Below are positions 28,309 to 35,435 of a stretch of DNA of 43,598 bases, in pieces (within the stretch, counting starts at the first letter, position 1; the number at the start of each line of letters is the position of its first letter). The stretch is from NCBI GenBank assembly GCA_947259095.1, contig CAMYLA010000045.1:1-43598 (forward strand), read 5' to 3'. The notes beneath the pieces are model-generated. The model was not told the DNA's origin. It made no database searches and saw nothing but the letters and a program-made list of their open reading frames with translations. Position numbers and translations under genes: made by a program. This stretch comes from an uncultured Acidimicrobiaceae bacterium. Lineage in GTDB: Bacteria; Actinomycetota; Acidimicrobiia; Acidimicrobiales; SZUA-35.

Positions 28309-29960
28309 GGAGATGATGCTAGTCCCTGTCGGGGAGGGCGCGTCGGACGGATCCCCTGCAGCCACAGCCCCCCGGCATAGACCAGCAGACCGATCGTCCC
28401 GACCGCCACAGCGTCGATCGGCGATGGCATCGAAAGGTTGGCCGTTGCGTACATCAGGACCCCGGCCACCACTGCAGCGACGGCCACCGGCCGGGCCCAA
28501 CCTGACCGGACCGGCGCCTGGAGTCGGCGTCGCAGCAGTCGGCGCAACAGGACCCATTCGACCCAGGCCGACAGCGACGCCCCGAGCCCCAGGCCAACCG
28601 CACCGAGATGGGGGACGGCGTCGCTGGCCCGGCGGGCGGCCGGTACCCGCTCCCACGGTGGCCAGTGTGGAACGTCGCCGAACTCCACGATCTGGTCGCC
28701 GGAGAAGGTCAGCCAGTCGAGCTGCAGGATCAGGATCAGGCCGGCCACCGCACTGACCGTGACCCGTAGCACCGCGATCTTGGCCGGGCCCTTCACATCG
28801 CCGAGGCTGTACAGCGTGTTCTGGGTCACCCTGGCCGTCATCGTGGCCGGGAGGCCGATGGCGAACGCCGCCACCACCAGCGCGATGGTGGTGATCTTGG
28901 CCGGATCCTGCAGCCCCTCCCTGTCGAACAACCGCGAAGGCCAGCCGTACAGCGCGTCGACGAAGGTCGGCGAGGCTGCCAGGTAGGCGGCAGTGATGAA
29001 CCCGGCCGGAACCAGCACCCGCCGCAGCGCCGGCTGCAAGCGGCCGCTGACCACCTCCAGGTTGTCCGAGCGGCGGGACATCTCGGCCAGCTCGGCGGCC
29101 GCCACGCTGAAGCCGAACAGCGAGATCGGCAACAAGTAGAGGGGCAGGCTGAACGAGTACCAAGCCAGCGCCCCCGACACCAGGAACACGGTGGCCAACA
29201 CCAGGTCGATGTAACTCGACAGCTGCACCACCCCTCTGGCCCCGATGGCGGGGACGAAGCGCCGCAGCACATCGCGGCTGGCCGCAGTGCGGACCAGGTT
29301 GGGCCTGACCATCGGGGCCAGCCGCAGCACCCTCGGCAGTTGGATCAGGAGCTGCAGCAGACCGCCGACAACCACGGCCCAGGCCACCGCCACCGCAATG
29401 TCCTCGAGACGCCAGTTGAGCAGTCCGAACAACACCAGCACCGTTATCTGGGCGACGTTCCAGATGACCGGGGCGACGTAGGAGAGGAAGAAGCGGCGGT
29501 GGCTGTTGAGGATGCCGAGGCACCAGGCCGAGATCACCAGAAAGCCGATCCCAACGGTGGTGATCCTGGTCAGGGTGATCGTCAGCTCGTACTTGGCCGG
29601 ATCCGACTCCCAACTGGTGAACAGCCACACCAGCGGCCGGGCCAGCAACACCGCGGCCAGGACGATGACCGTTGTGGTCAGCGCCAGGAGCGTGACCACC
29701 ACCCCGGCGAGATCATCGGCCTCGCGGTCGCGCCGCTCCTCGACCAGCTTGGCGTAGACCGGAATGAACGACGCCGACAATGCTCCCTCGCCGAGCAGGT
29801 TCTGCAGCAGGTTCGGCAGCCGCATGGCAAAGCTCAGGGCATCGGTCACCGCCGGTTGGGCCCCCAGCACCACACCGATCATCACATTGCGGATCAGACC
29901 GGCGATGCGGGAAAGGAAGATCCCGGCGGCGACGAGATTCGAGCCGAGGGCTCGATTCAT
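28305..29960 (-). CDS. murJ: lipid II flippase MurJ (MviN family)
   Basis: Polytopic membrane protein that moves lipid II across the membrane for wall synthesis. The 551 residues have about 14 hydrophobic segments and the N-terminal MurJ pattern (SRIAGLIRNVMIG, LPNLLQNLLGEGALSASFIPVY). Two predicted cytoplasmic loops contain clusters of Arg. The length is normal for bare MurJ; it lacks the pseudokinase extension of mycobacterial homologs. ATG 29960 overlaps the stop of the AAA+ gene (ATGA) and its own stop overlaps pspA (ATGA), so the three are a single translational unit. This is not the usual actinobacterial location near trxB and the origin. Confidence 0.93.
   Translation of the reverse strand: MNRALGSNLVAAGIFLSRIAGLIRNVMIGVVLGAQPAVTDALSFAMRLPNLLQNLLGEGALSASFIPVYAKLVEERRDREADDLAGVVVTLLALTTTVIVLAAVLLARPLVWLFTSWESDPAKYELTITLTRITTVGIGFLVISAWCLGILNSHRRFFLSYVAPVIWNVAQITVLVLFGLLNWRLEDIAVAVAWAVVVGGLLQLLIQLPRVLRLAPMVRPNLVRTAASRDVLRRFVPAIGARGVVQLSSYIDLVLATVFLVSGALAWYSFSLPLYLLPISLFGFSVAAAELAEMSRRSDNLEVVSGRLQPALRRVLVPAGFITAAYLAASPTFVDALYGWPSRLFDREGLQDPAKITTIALVVAAFAIGLPATMTARVTQNTLYSLGDVKGPAKIAVLRVTVSAVAGLILILQLDWLTFSGDQIVEFGDVPHWPPWERVPAARRASDAVPHLGAVGLGLGASLSAWVEWVLLRRLLRRRLQAPVRSGWARPVAVAAVVAGVLMYATANLSMPSPIDAVAVGTIGLLVYAGGLWLQGIRPTRPPRQGLASSP
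28316..28321 (-). promoter_or_regulatory. possible internal -10 box before pspA
   Basis: TAGCAT on the minus strand ends 7 bases before the pspA ATG, inside the end of murJ. It has the window's leaderless layout and could give pspA a separate transcript. Confidence 0.3.
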
Positions 29961-31438
29961 ACCTCGTTCTTTGGCGGGTTCTTCGGCGGGTTCTTTGGCG
30001 GGTTCTTAAGTGGGTTGGCGGGGCCGCCCCCGGCCGCCTCCCTGTCGTCCTCGGTGGGGACCGAGGCGATGTCGACCGCCTCCAGCGTGGTGAGTTGTTC
30101 GTCGGTCGGCGATTCGACATCGACCAGCCGGTTTGCGTGGCGCAACACCGCGGCTTCGAACAGGTTGCGGGCCAGTCGCCCGTTGCCGAAGCCCCGTCCT
30201 CGCTGGTGCGAGGCGAACCAGGCAACGGCGGCTTCTTTGGCCCCGTCCGTCAGGTGGTAGGTCCCCTTGGCCGAGATCAGCTCCAGGATCGCCACCAGCT
30301 CGTCATCGTCGTAGTCGGGGAAGTAGATGGTCTTCGGGAATCGACTCTGGAAGCCGGGGTTGGTCGACACCAACTCCGCCATCTCCTTCGGGTAGCCGGC
30401 GAGGATGACGACCATGGAGTCGCGACGGTCCTCCACGTTCTTGACCACCGCATCGATCGCCTCCCGACCGAAGTCCTTCTCGCCGCCCCTGGTCAGTGAG
30501 TAGGCCTCGTCGATCAGCAGGACGCCCCCTTCGGCGGAGTCGAAAACCTGGGTGACCTTGGTTGCGGTCTGGCCGACGAAGCCGGCCACCAGCCCGCTTC
30601 GATCGACCTCGACCAGCTGACCTCGCTCGACGACGCCCAGGGAGCGGTAGATTCTGGCCAGCAGTCGGCCGACGGTCGTCTTGCCCGTTCCCGGGTTGCC
30701 GCTGAAGATCAGGTGCTTGGTGTTGTCGACCACCGGGAGGTTCCGTTCCTCCCGGAGCCGCTGGACTCGCAGCAGCGCGGTCAGCAGCTTCACCTCCTCC
30801 TTCACCGCATCGAGACCGATCAGGCCGTCGAGCTCGGCCAGGAGATCTTCCAGCGGCTCCGGTGGCGCGGTCGGCTCGACCGGCTCGGTGGTCTCGGCGG
30901 TTGTGGCCTCGTCGGTCCGCTGGCCTTCCGGCCCGCCGGTCGCAGCCTTGGGCCGTCCGGTGGGCAGCGCCGCCATCAGCAACCGTTGGAAATCCACGAT
31001 CGCCCGCAGCTCATCGTCGGAGGGGTAGTTGTCAACCGAGGCCACGGTGTGGGCCAGGGTCATGGCCTCGTCGTAGTAGACACGGGCCAGCCGAGATCCC
31101 TTGGCCTCGTCGACCTGGCGGAGCGTCTCGAACAGGTCGGACGGCTTGGACAGCCAGGCCTGCTTGCCCTGGACCAGATCGTTGCGCCGCATCGCATCCG
31201 GCGTGGCCATACCGGGCAGGAGTTGGTGGTGGGCGAAGGCGGCCACCAGGGCCCAGAGCTCGTCGTCGGTGTGGCGGTTGTCGACATCGACGAACGCGGT
31301 GCAGAGGTTGAACGCCTCGACGATGGCGTCGCGTTCGAGCTTCGCCCCTTCGACCGACGTGCCCACCGCTGCGGTCTGCAGGGCCGGACCCACCGTCTTG
31401 GCGAACCGGTCTACCGCTCTGGTCAGTCCTCTATCCAT
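29957..31438 (-). CDS. AAA+ ATPase of the CbbX/SpoVK type
   Basis: A 493-residue AAA+ protein. The N-terminal 195 residues are mostly helical with an Ala/Thr/Pro/Glu linker (about 160-195). The ATPase has Walker A GNPGTGKT at 247-254, Walker B LLIDEA at 307-312 and the sensor segment VILAGYPKEM. The core resembles Rubisco activase CbbX, SpoVK and EccA ATPases; no Rubisco or type VII secretion genes are here. The C-terminus is four tandem Asn-Pro-Pro-Lys-type units. Its stop overlaps the murJ start, so a role with MurJ and PspA in the envelope is inferred. It starts divergently from the MoxR gene across a 114-base gap. Confidence 0.87.
   Translation of the reverse strand: MDRGLTRAVDRFAKTVGPALQTAAVGTSVEGAKLERDAIVEAFNLCTAFVDVDNRHTDDELWALVAAFAHHQLLPGMATPDAMRRNDLVQGKQAWLSKPSDLFETLRQVDEAKGSRLARVYYDEAMTLAHTVASVDNYPSDDELRAIVDFQRLLMAALPTGRPKAATGGPEGQRTDEATTAETTEPVEPTAPPEPLEDLLAELDGLIGLDAVKEEVKLLTALLRVQRLREERNLPVVDNTKHLIFSGNPGTGKTTVGRLLARIYRSLGVVERGQLVEVDRSGLVAGFVGQTATKVTQVFDSAEGGVLLIDEAYSLTRGGEKDFGREAIDAVVKNVEDRRDSMVVILAGYPKEMAELVSTNPGFQSRFPKTIYFPDYDDDELVAILELISAKGTYHLTDGAKEAAVAWFASHQRGRGFGNGRLARNLFEAAVLRHANRLVDVESPTDEQLTTLEAVDIASVPTEDDREAAGGGPANPLKNPPKNPPKNPPKNEV
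29966..30013 (-). repeat. four 12-base tandem units encoding a Pro/Lys/Asn tail
   Basis: Three near-identical copies and one diverged copy of a 12-base unit (plus strand GTTCTTTGGCGG) encode repeated Asn-Pro-Pro-Lys at the C-terminus of the AAA+ protein. Gain or loss of units would stay in frame and change tail length six bases before the murJ start codon. Confidence 0.8.
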
Positions 31439-31448
31439 GGCGGAATCG

Positions 31449-31454
31449 ATGCTA
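31449..31454 (-). promoter_or_regulatory. -10 box for the AAA+/murJ/pspA unit
   Basis: TAGCAT on the minus strand ends 10 bases before the ATG at 31438, predicting a very short leader. A TTGACC-like hexamer further up is only 12 bases away, too close to act as its -35. Confidence 0.3.
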
Positions 31455-31513
31455 CTCGCAAGTTCCGGTCAAGGTTCGCAGCGCCGGCGTGCGGTCGATA
31501 GTTTGCAGACCGT

Positions 31514-31531
31514 CTTGACCATGCAGTCAAG
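31514..31531. promoter_or_regulatory. inverted repeat CTTGAC-N6-GTCAAG in the divergent promoter region
   Basis: Perfect 6-bp arms spanning the likely -35 element (TTGACC, 31515-31520) of the MoxR gene and the start of its spacer. This is the layout of an operator. It also lies between the divergent AAA+ and MoxR genes, so it could affect both. Confidence 0.45.
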
Positions 31532-31539
31532 TCGTCTTG

Positions 31540-31545
31540 TACGGT
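31540..31545 (+). promoter_or_regulatory. -10 box for leaderless MoxR gene
   Basis: TACGGT ends 7 bases before ATG 31553. TTGACC lies 19 bases upstream, a long but usable spacer. No Shine-Dalgarno. Confidence 0.5.
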
Positions 31546-31552
31546 TGTCGCT

Positions 31553-32458
31553 ATGACACATCGTTTTGATTCCGTCGACGCGGTTCGAGAAGGCCTCCAC
31601 AACGTCGATTACCTGGCTGACGAGTCGATTGCCGGCATCGTCTACCTCGCCGATCGACTCGGCAAGCCGGTACTCGTCGAGGGGCCTGCCGGAACCGGCA
31701 AGACCCAGCTGGCGAAATCGGTGGCCGAGATGAGTGGGGCCCGGCTGATCCGCCTCCAGTGCTACGAGGGTCTCGACGAAGCCAAAGCCCTGTACGAATG
31801 GAATTACAAGAAGCAGTTGCTGCGGATCCAGGTCGAGAAGAGCGATGAGGACACCTCCTGGGCCGACATCCAGGACGACATCTTCTCAGACGAGTTCCTG
31901 CTTCCCCGTCCCCTCCTGGAGGCCATCACCGCCGATGATCCGGTGGTCCTGCTGATCGACGAGGTCGACCGGGTCGAGCTGGAGACCGAGGCCCTCCTGC
32001 TGGAGATCCTCTCCGACTACCAGGTCTCGATCCCCGAGCTCGGCACCGTGGAGTCCAAGCAGATCCCGCTGGTGTTCCTGACCTCCAACAACACCCGTGA
32101 GCTGTCCGAGGCCCTCAAGCGGCGTTGCCTGTTCCTCCACCTCGACTACCCCGAGATGGAACGGGAGAAGGAGATCGTGCTGACCAAGGTTCCGGACATC
32201 TCCGACAGCCTGGCCGAGCAGGTCGCCCGCATCGTCCGTTCGGTTCGCCAGCTCGAATTGAAGAAGCACCCGTCGGTCTCGGAGACCCTCGACTGGGCTC
32301 GGACGCTGATACTTCTCGGCATCGACAACGTCGACGAGGAAGATGCCAAGAAGACGGTCAACATCTTGTTGAAGTACCGCTCCGACATCGAGAAGGCCAT
32401 CAAGGACTTCAGTTCCAATTCGACCGCTCACTTCGACGGTCAGCCGGCATCGAGCTGA
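31553..32458 (+). CDS. MoxR-family AAA+ ATPase
   Basis: Chaperone-type AAA+ ATPase that usually works with a VWA-domain partner to mature or remodel complexes. The 301 residues have Walker A GPAGTGKT at 44-51, the MoxR-type segment CYEGLDEAKALYEWNY, Walker B VVLLIDEVDR and the sensor VFLTSNNTRELSEALKRRC. The following gene is a VWA protein in the same direction 70 bases later, as in CoxD/CoxE and RavA/ViaA pairs. No CO dehydrogenase genes are in the window, so a role in that enzyme is not supported here. It is divergent from the AAA+/murJ/pspA unit. Confidence 0.92.
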   Translation: MTHRFDSVDAVREGLHNVDYLADESIAGIVYLADRLGKPVLVEGPAGTGKTQLAKSVAEMSGARLIRLQCYEGLDEAKALYEWNYKKQLLRIQVEKSDEDTSWADIQDDIFSDEFLLPRPLLEAITADDPVVLLIDEVDRVELETEALLLEILSDYQVSIPELGTVESKQIPLVFLTSNNTRELSEALKRRCLFLHLDYPEMEREKEIVLTKVPDISDSLAEQVARIVRSVRQLELKKHPSVSETLDWARTLILLGIDNVDEEDAKKTVNILLKYRSDIEKAIKDFSSNSTAHFDGQPASS

Positions 32459-32528
32459 CCGCTCGTTCAGGTCGCGTCGCCCGACCCGCCGAACCCCTCG
32501 ACCGCCCGCCGGAAGCCCGGAGTCGATC

Positions 32529-34010
32529 ATGACCGTTGCCGAAACCGAGAACCCGATCTTTCACCTCCTCGAGGGGTTCGTCACCGAACTCCGTACCGCC
32601 GGGCTGCCGGTCTCGCTGGTGGAGAACATCGACGCCGCGGAGGCGGTGAAGCACATCCCACTCGAGGACCGCCTGGCGTTCAAGTACGCTTTGGCCGCCA
32701 CGCTGGTCAAGAACGACTCCCACTGGAAGACGTTCGAGACCCTGTTCGAGGTGTACTTCTCCCTCCGAGGCAAGGAGTACTCCATCGACCCCGACGGCGA
32801 CGATCCGTTCGGCGACCTCGACCTCGACGACCAGGACGGCGACGGCGGTGACCCGCAGTCCGGCGAGGGCGGGCAGGGCGGCGGCGATGGTCTGTCGCCG
32901 GAGGAGTTGGCCGAACTGCTGTACCAGGCGCTGCTCCGGGGTGACGACACGTTGATGCGGGCCATCGCCCGTCAGGCGGTGAAGCGCTTCGCCGGGATGG
33001 AGCCCGGTCGACCGGTCGGCGGCACCTATTACCTGTACCGGACGCTGCGAAACCTCGATCTCGACGGCGTCCTGGAACGGCTCATGGAACAGGCCAAGGG
33101 CAAGGGCGGTGAAGAGGGCGAACCGGACATGACGCCGTTCGAGGAGCGGCTGGAGCGAGACGAATACGAGGCCAGGGTCGACAAGCTCCGCAAGGAGATC
33201 GAAGCCGAGATCCGGCGGCGCCTGGTAGCGGACCGGGGCGCAGAGGCCATGGCCAAGACGCTGCGGAAACCGCTGCCGGAGGACGTTGACTTCATGCACG
33301 CCAGCCGGGAGGAGATGGCCATGCTCCGCCGGGCCATCTACCCGCTGACCAGGAAGTTGGCGGTCCGCCTGGCTCGGAAACGTCGACACAAGCGGAAGGG
33401 GCCGCTGGACTTCCGTAACACGGTCAGGCACTCGCTGAGCTACGGTGGGGTACCGGCCGAACCGAAGTTCCGTCACCCAAAGCCGGCCAAACCGGAGATC
33501 TTCGTGGTGGCCGATATTTCCGGCTCGGTGGCGGCGTTCGCCCGCTTCACTCTCCACCTGGTCTACGCCATCTCGAGCCAGTTCAGCCGAGTCCGCTCGT
33601 TCGTGTTCATCGACGGGCTCGACGAAGTCACCTCGTACTTCGAGGGTGTCGACGACATCACCGAGGCCATCCATCGGGTCAACACCGAGGCCGACGTGGT
33701 CTGGGTCGACGGCCACTCCGACTACGGTCATGCCCTCGAGGTGTTCTGGGAGAAGTACGGCAAGGAGATCGGCCCAAAGACCACGGTGATGATCCTGGGT
33801 GATGCCAGGAACAACTATCACGCCTCCCAGGCCTGGATCACAAAAGAGATCGGTCACCGGGCCCGGAAGCTGTTCTGGCTCAATCCCGAGCCAAAGGCCT
33901 ACTGGAACACCGGTGATTCGATCGTGGGGGAGTACGGCGCCCACTGCGACGGACTGTTCGAGGTTCGCAATCTCCGCCAGCTGGAAGGCTTTGTCGACAA
34001 TCTGGTCTGA
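32529..34010 (+). CDS. VWA-domain protein, partner of the MoxR ATPase (CoxE/ViaA-like)
   Basis: A 493-residue protein with an N-terminal helical region, an acidic Gly/Asp linker around 87-120 (DDPFGDLDLDDQDGDGGD), a basic middle region and a C-terminal VWA domain. The MIDAS motif DISGS is at 329-333, with FIDGLDEV and LGDARNN as further metal-site loops. This matches CoxE-like and ViaA-like partners of MoxR ATPases. It probably binds the client while the ATPase remodels it. The client is unknown; the neighbouring murJ and pspA are one candidate direction. Confidence 0.88.
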   Translation: MTVAETENPIFHLLEGFVTELRTAGLPVSLVENIDAAEAVKHIPLEDRLAFKYALAATLVKNDSHWKTFETLFEVYFSLRGKEYSIDPDGDDPFGDLDLDDQDGDGGDPQSGEGGQGGGDGLSPEELAELLYQALLRGDDTLMRAIARQAVKRFAGMEPGRPVGGTYYLYRTLRNLDLDGVLERLMEQAKGKGGEEGEPDMTPFEERLERDEYEARVDKLRKEIEAEIRRRLVADRGAEAMAKTLRKPLPEDVDFMHASREEMAMLRRAIYPLTRKLAVRLARKRRHKRKGPLDFRNTVRHSLSYGGVPAEPKFRHPKPAKPEIFVVADISGSVAAFARFTLHLVYAISSQFSRVRSFVFIDGLDEVTSYFEGVDDITEAIHRVNTEADVVWVDGHSDYGHALEVFWEKYGKEIGPKTTVMILGDARNNYHASQAWITKEIGHRARKLFWLNPEPKAYWNTGDSIVGEYGAHCDGLFEVRNLRQLEGFVDNLV

Positions 34011-34138
34011 CCGCATCCGGTTCCAGCCTTACGGCGAATGAATCATATGTGAGTGCCCTTGTGCTGGAAGCGCCCCTCCGTGTCGAATTCTTCGACACCG
34101 GACCGATACCCAGATCGGGATTGGACGACGAGATGGGT

Positions 34139-34144
34139 TATCCT
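34139..34144 (+). promoter_or_regulatory. -10 box for leaderless ECF sigma gene
   Basis: TATCCT ends 6 bases before GTG 34151. If this is used, the sigma factor starts at 34151 rather than at the upstream in-frame GTG at 34049. Confidence 0.4.
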
Positions 34145-34150
34145 CGCGAT

Positions 34151-34672
34151 GTGCTCGTAACCCTGGAAGACCGTCTGGTCGTCGGTGACGACTCGGTACT
34201 GAGGGACATGTTCGACGAATACGGTGCGCTGGTTCTCAGCATCTGCCGAAAGCTCGTCGGCCCCGAAGCCGAAGACCTGGTCCAACAGGTTTTCCTCGCC
34301 GCCTGGAACGGCCGAGACCGCTTCGATCCTTCCAAGGGCAGCCTGGCTGCGTGGTTGAGTGGCATCGCCAGATTCAAGGCCATCGACCACCTCCGGGCCA
34401 CCAGCCGGCGCCCGTCCGTGCCATCGGCCGAAGTCGGTGAGCTGGCCACGGTCGAGCCTGGAGTGAACCAGGTCGTCGATCGGCTGGTCCTGTCGCAGGC
34501 CCTCGATTCGCTTCCCCCGGTACGCCGTGAAGTTGTGGAGCTGGGTTTCTTCGAAGAGCTCAGCCACCCGGAGATTGCAGTCCGCCTCGACCTCCCCTTG
34601 GGCACGGTCAAGAGCCACATGAGGCGGGGCCTGGAAGCGCTCCAGCGCGAGTTGCGAGGTAGCCGTGTCTGA
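34151..34672 (+). CDS. ECF-family RNA polymerase sigma factor
   Basis: Alternative sigma factor, 173 residues from GTG 34151. Sigma region 2 runs from about 15 to 85 (VLRDMFDEYGALVLSICRKL, EDLVQQVFLAAW). Region 4 is near the end (LSHPEIAVRLDLPLGTVKSH), with a typical helix-turn-helix. A start at 34049 would add 34 residues unlike sigma factors; a TATCCT box six bases before 34151 favours the shorter form. The next gene, overlapping by 8 bases, is an RskA-like membrane anti-sigma factor, so this sigma is probably held at the membrane and released by an envelope or redox signal. This resembles the SigK/RskA layout. Confidence 0.88.
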   Translation: MLVTLEDRLVVGDDSVLRDMFDEYGALVLSICRKLVGPEAEDLVQQVFLAAWNGRDRFDPSKGSLAAWLSGIARFKAIDHLRATSRRPSVPSAEVGELATVEPGVNQVVDRLVLSQALDSLPPVRREVVELGFFEELSHPEIAVRLDLPLGTVKSHMRRGLEALQRELRGSRV

Positions 34673-35318
34673 TCCCGACTATGCAGAACTGGAAGAAGAC
34701 TTCGGCGACGTGATGGCCCTGCTCCGGGAGGGACCCGTCCCGCCGCCCGACGAGGCCCCGGATGAGTCGGTCTGGCTGGCCATTGCCAACGGCGTCGGCG
34801 GCGAAGTCGGTGCCGACGCCAATCGACTCGATCGTGAGCGGGCCAAGCAGGCTGCCGCAGCATCGGCTCAAGTCGTCTCGTTGGATGAGCGGCGATCTCG
34901 GGGTCGCCGATTCGCCATCATGACCGCAGTGGCGGCCGGGTTCCTGCTGGTGGCGGTCCCACTGGGTTTGGCGTTGAGCGGTGGTGACACCGCCGAGCAG
35001 GAAGCAGAGCTCCTCGCCCTCGGAGACTTCGAGGGCGCCGGTACCGCCGAGCTGACCGGCACCACCCTCGCCGTCGACCTCGAGGGCCTCGACGCACCGC
35101 CCGGTTCGTTCTACGAGCTCTGGCTGCTCGACCTCGATGGCTCCGAAGTCCGAGCTCTGCAGTCGCTTGGCCGGGTCGGCGCCGATGGCACCTACACCGT
35201 GCCCGAAGGCGTCGACGTCGAGCAGTTCAGCGTCGTGGATGTCTCGATCGAACCCGATGACGGCAACCCGGACCACAGCGGCGACAGCGTGCTCCGAGGT
35301 GGCCTGCAAGACCTCTGA
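34665..35318 (+). CDS. RskA-like anti-sigma factor
   Basis: A 217-residue bitopic membrane protein. The cytoplasmic N-terminal 82 residues are acidic, with no HxxxCxxC zinc motif. The membrane helix is at about 83-105. The outer domain matches the anti-sigma-K (RskA) C-terminal domain: GSFYELWLLDLDGSEVRALQ and SIEPDDGNPDHSGDSVLRG, split here at residues 143-162 and 194-212. It overlaps the sigma gene, so both are made together. The sigma-binding part is only weakly recognisable. Release of sigma would be by cleavage of this protein, by analogy with RskA. Confidence 0.82.
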   Translation: MSDPDYAELEEDFGDVMALLREGPVPPPDEAPDESVWLAIANGVGGEVGADANRLDRERAKQAAAASAQVVSLDERRSRGRRFAIMTAVAAGFLLVAVPLGLALSGGDTAEQEAELLALGDFEGAGTAELTGTTLAVDLEGLDAPPGSFYELWLLDLDGSEVRALQSLGRVGADGTYTVPEGVDVEQFSVVDVSIEPDDGNPDHSGDSVLRGGLQDL

Positions 35319-35358
35319 CGCTGACACGTCTCCAGCCGGTCTCTGGTCTGCGTTTGCG

Positions 35359-35380
35359 GCGCCCGGCCGGCCTTGGGCGC
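35359..35380. terminator. possible hairpin between anti-sigma and DAHP synthase genes
   Basis: GCGCCC and GGGCGC arms separated by 10 bases, in the 117-base gap between two convergent stops. No U-tract; weak evidence. Confidence 0.25.
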
Positions 35381-35435
35381 AGTTCCTGCGTCGTGCGTAC
35401 CTGCAGACCTTCGCTGCCCCGTCGGTCAGCGTTTG

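Noticed and set aside
28309..29628. An N-terminal extension that would fuse 440 residues to PspA
   Set aside because: It is out of frame with murJ on the same strand, is compositionally artefactual, and the ATGA overlap gives a normal PspA start.
29957..31438. Naming the AAA+ gene cbbX or eccA
   Set aside because: The ATPase core is similar, but no Rubisco operon or type VII secretion genes accompany it, so a functional name would mislead.
31515..31545. A standard 17-base-spaced promoter for the MoxR gene
   Set aside because: With TTGACC as -35 the 17-base position gives a poor -10 (TGTACG). The better TACGGT box needs a 19-base spacer, so I reported the -10 and the repeat instead.
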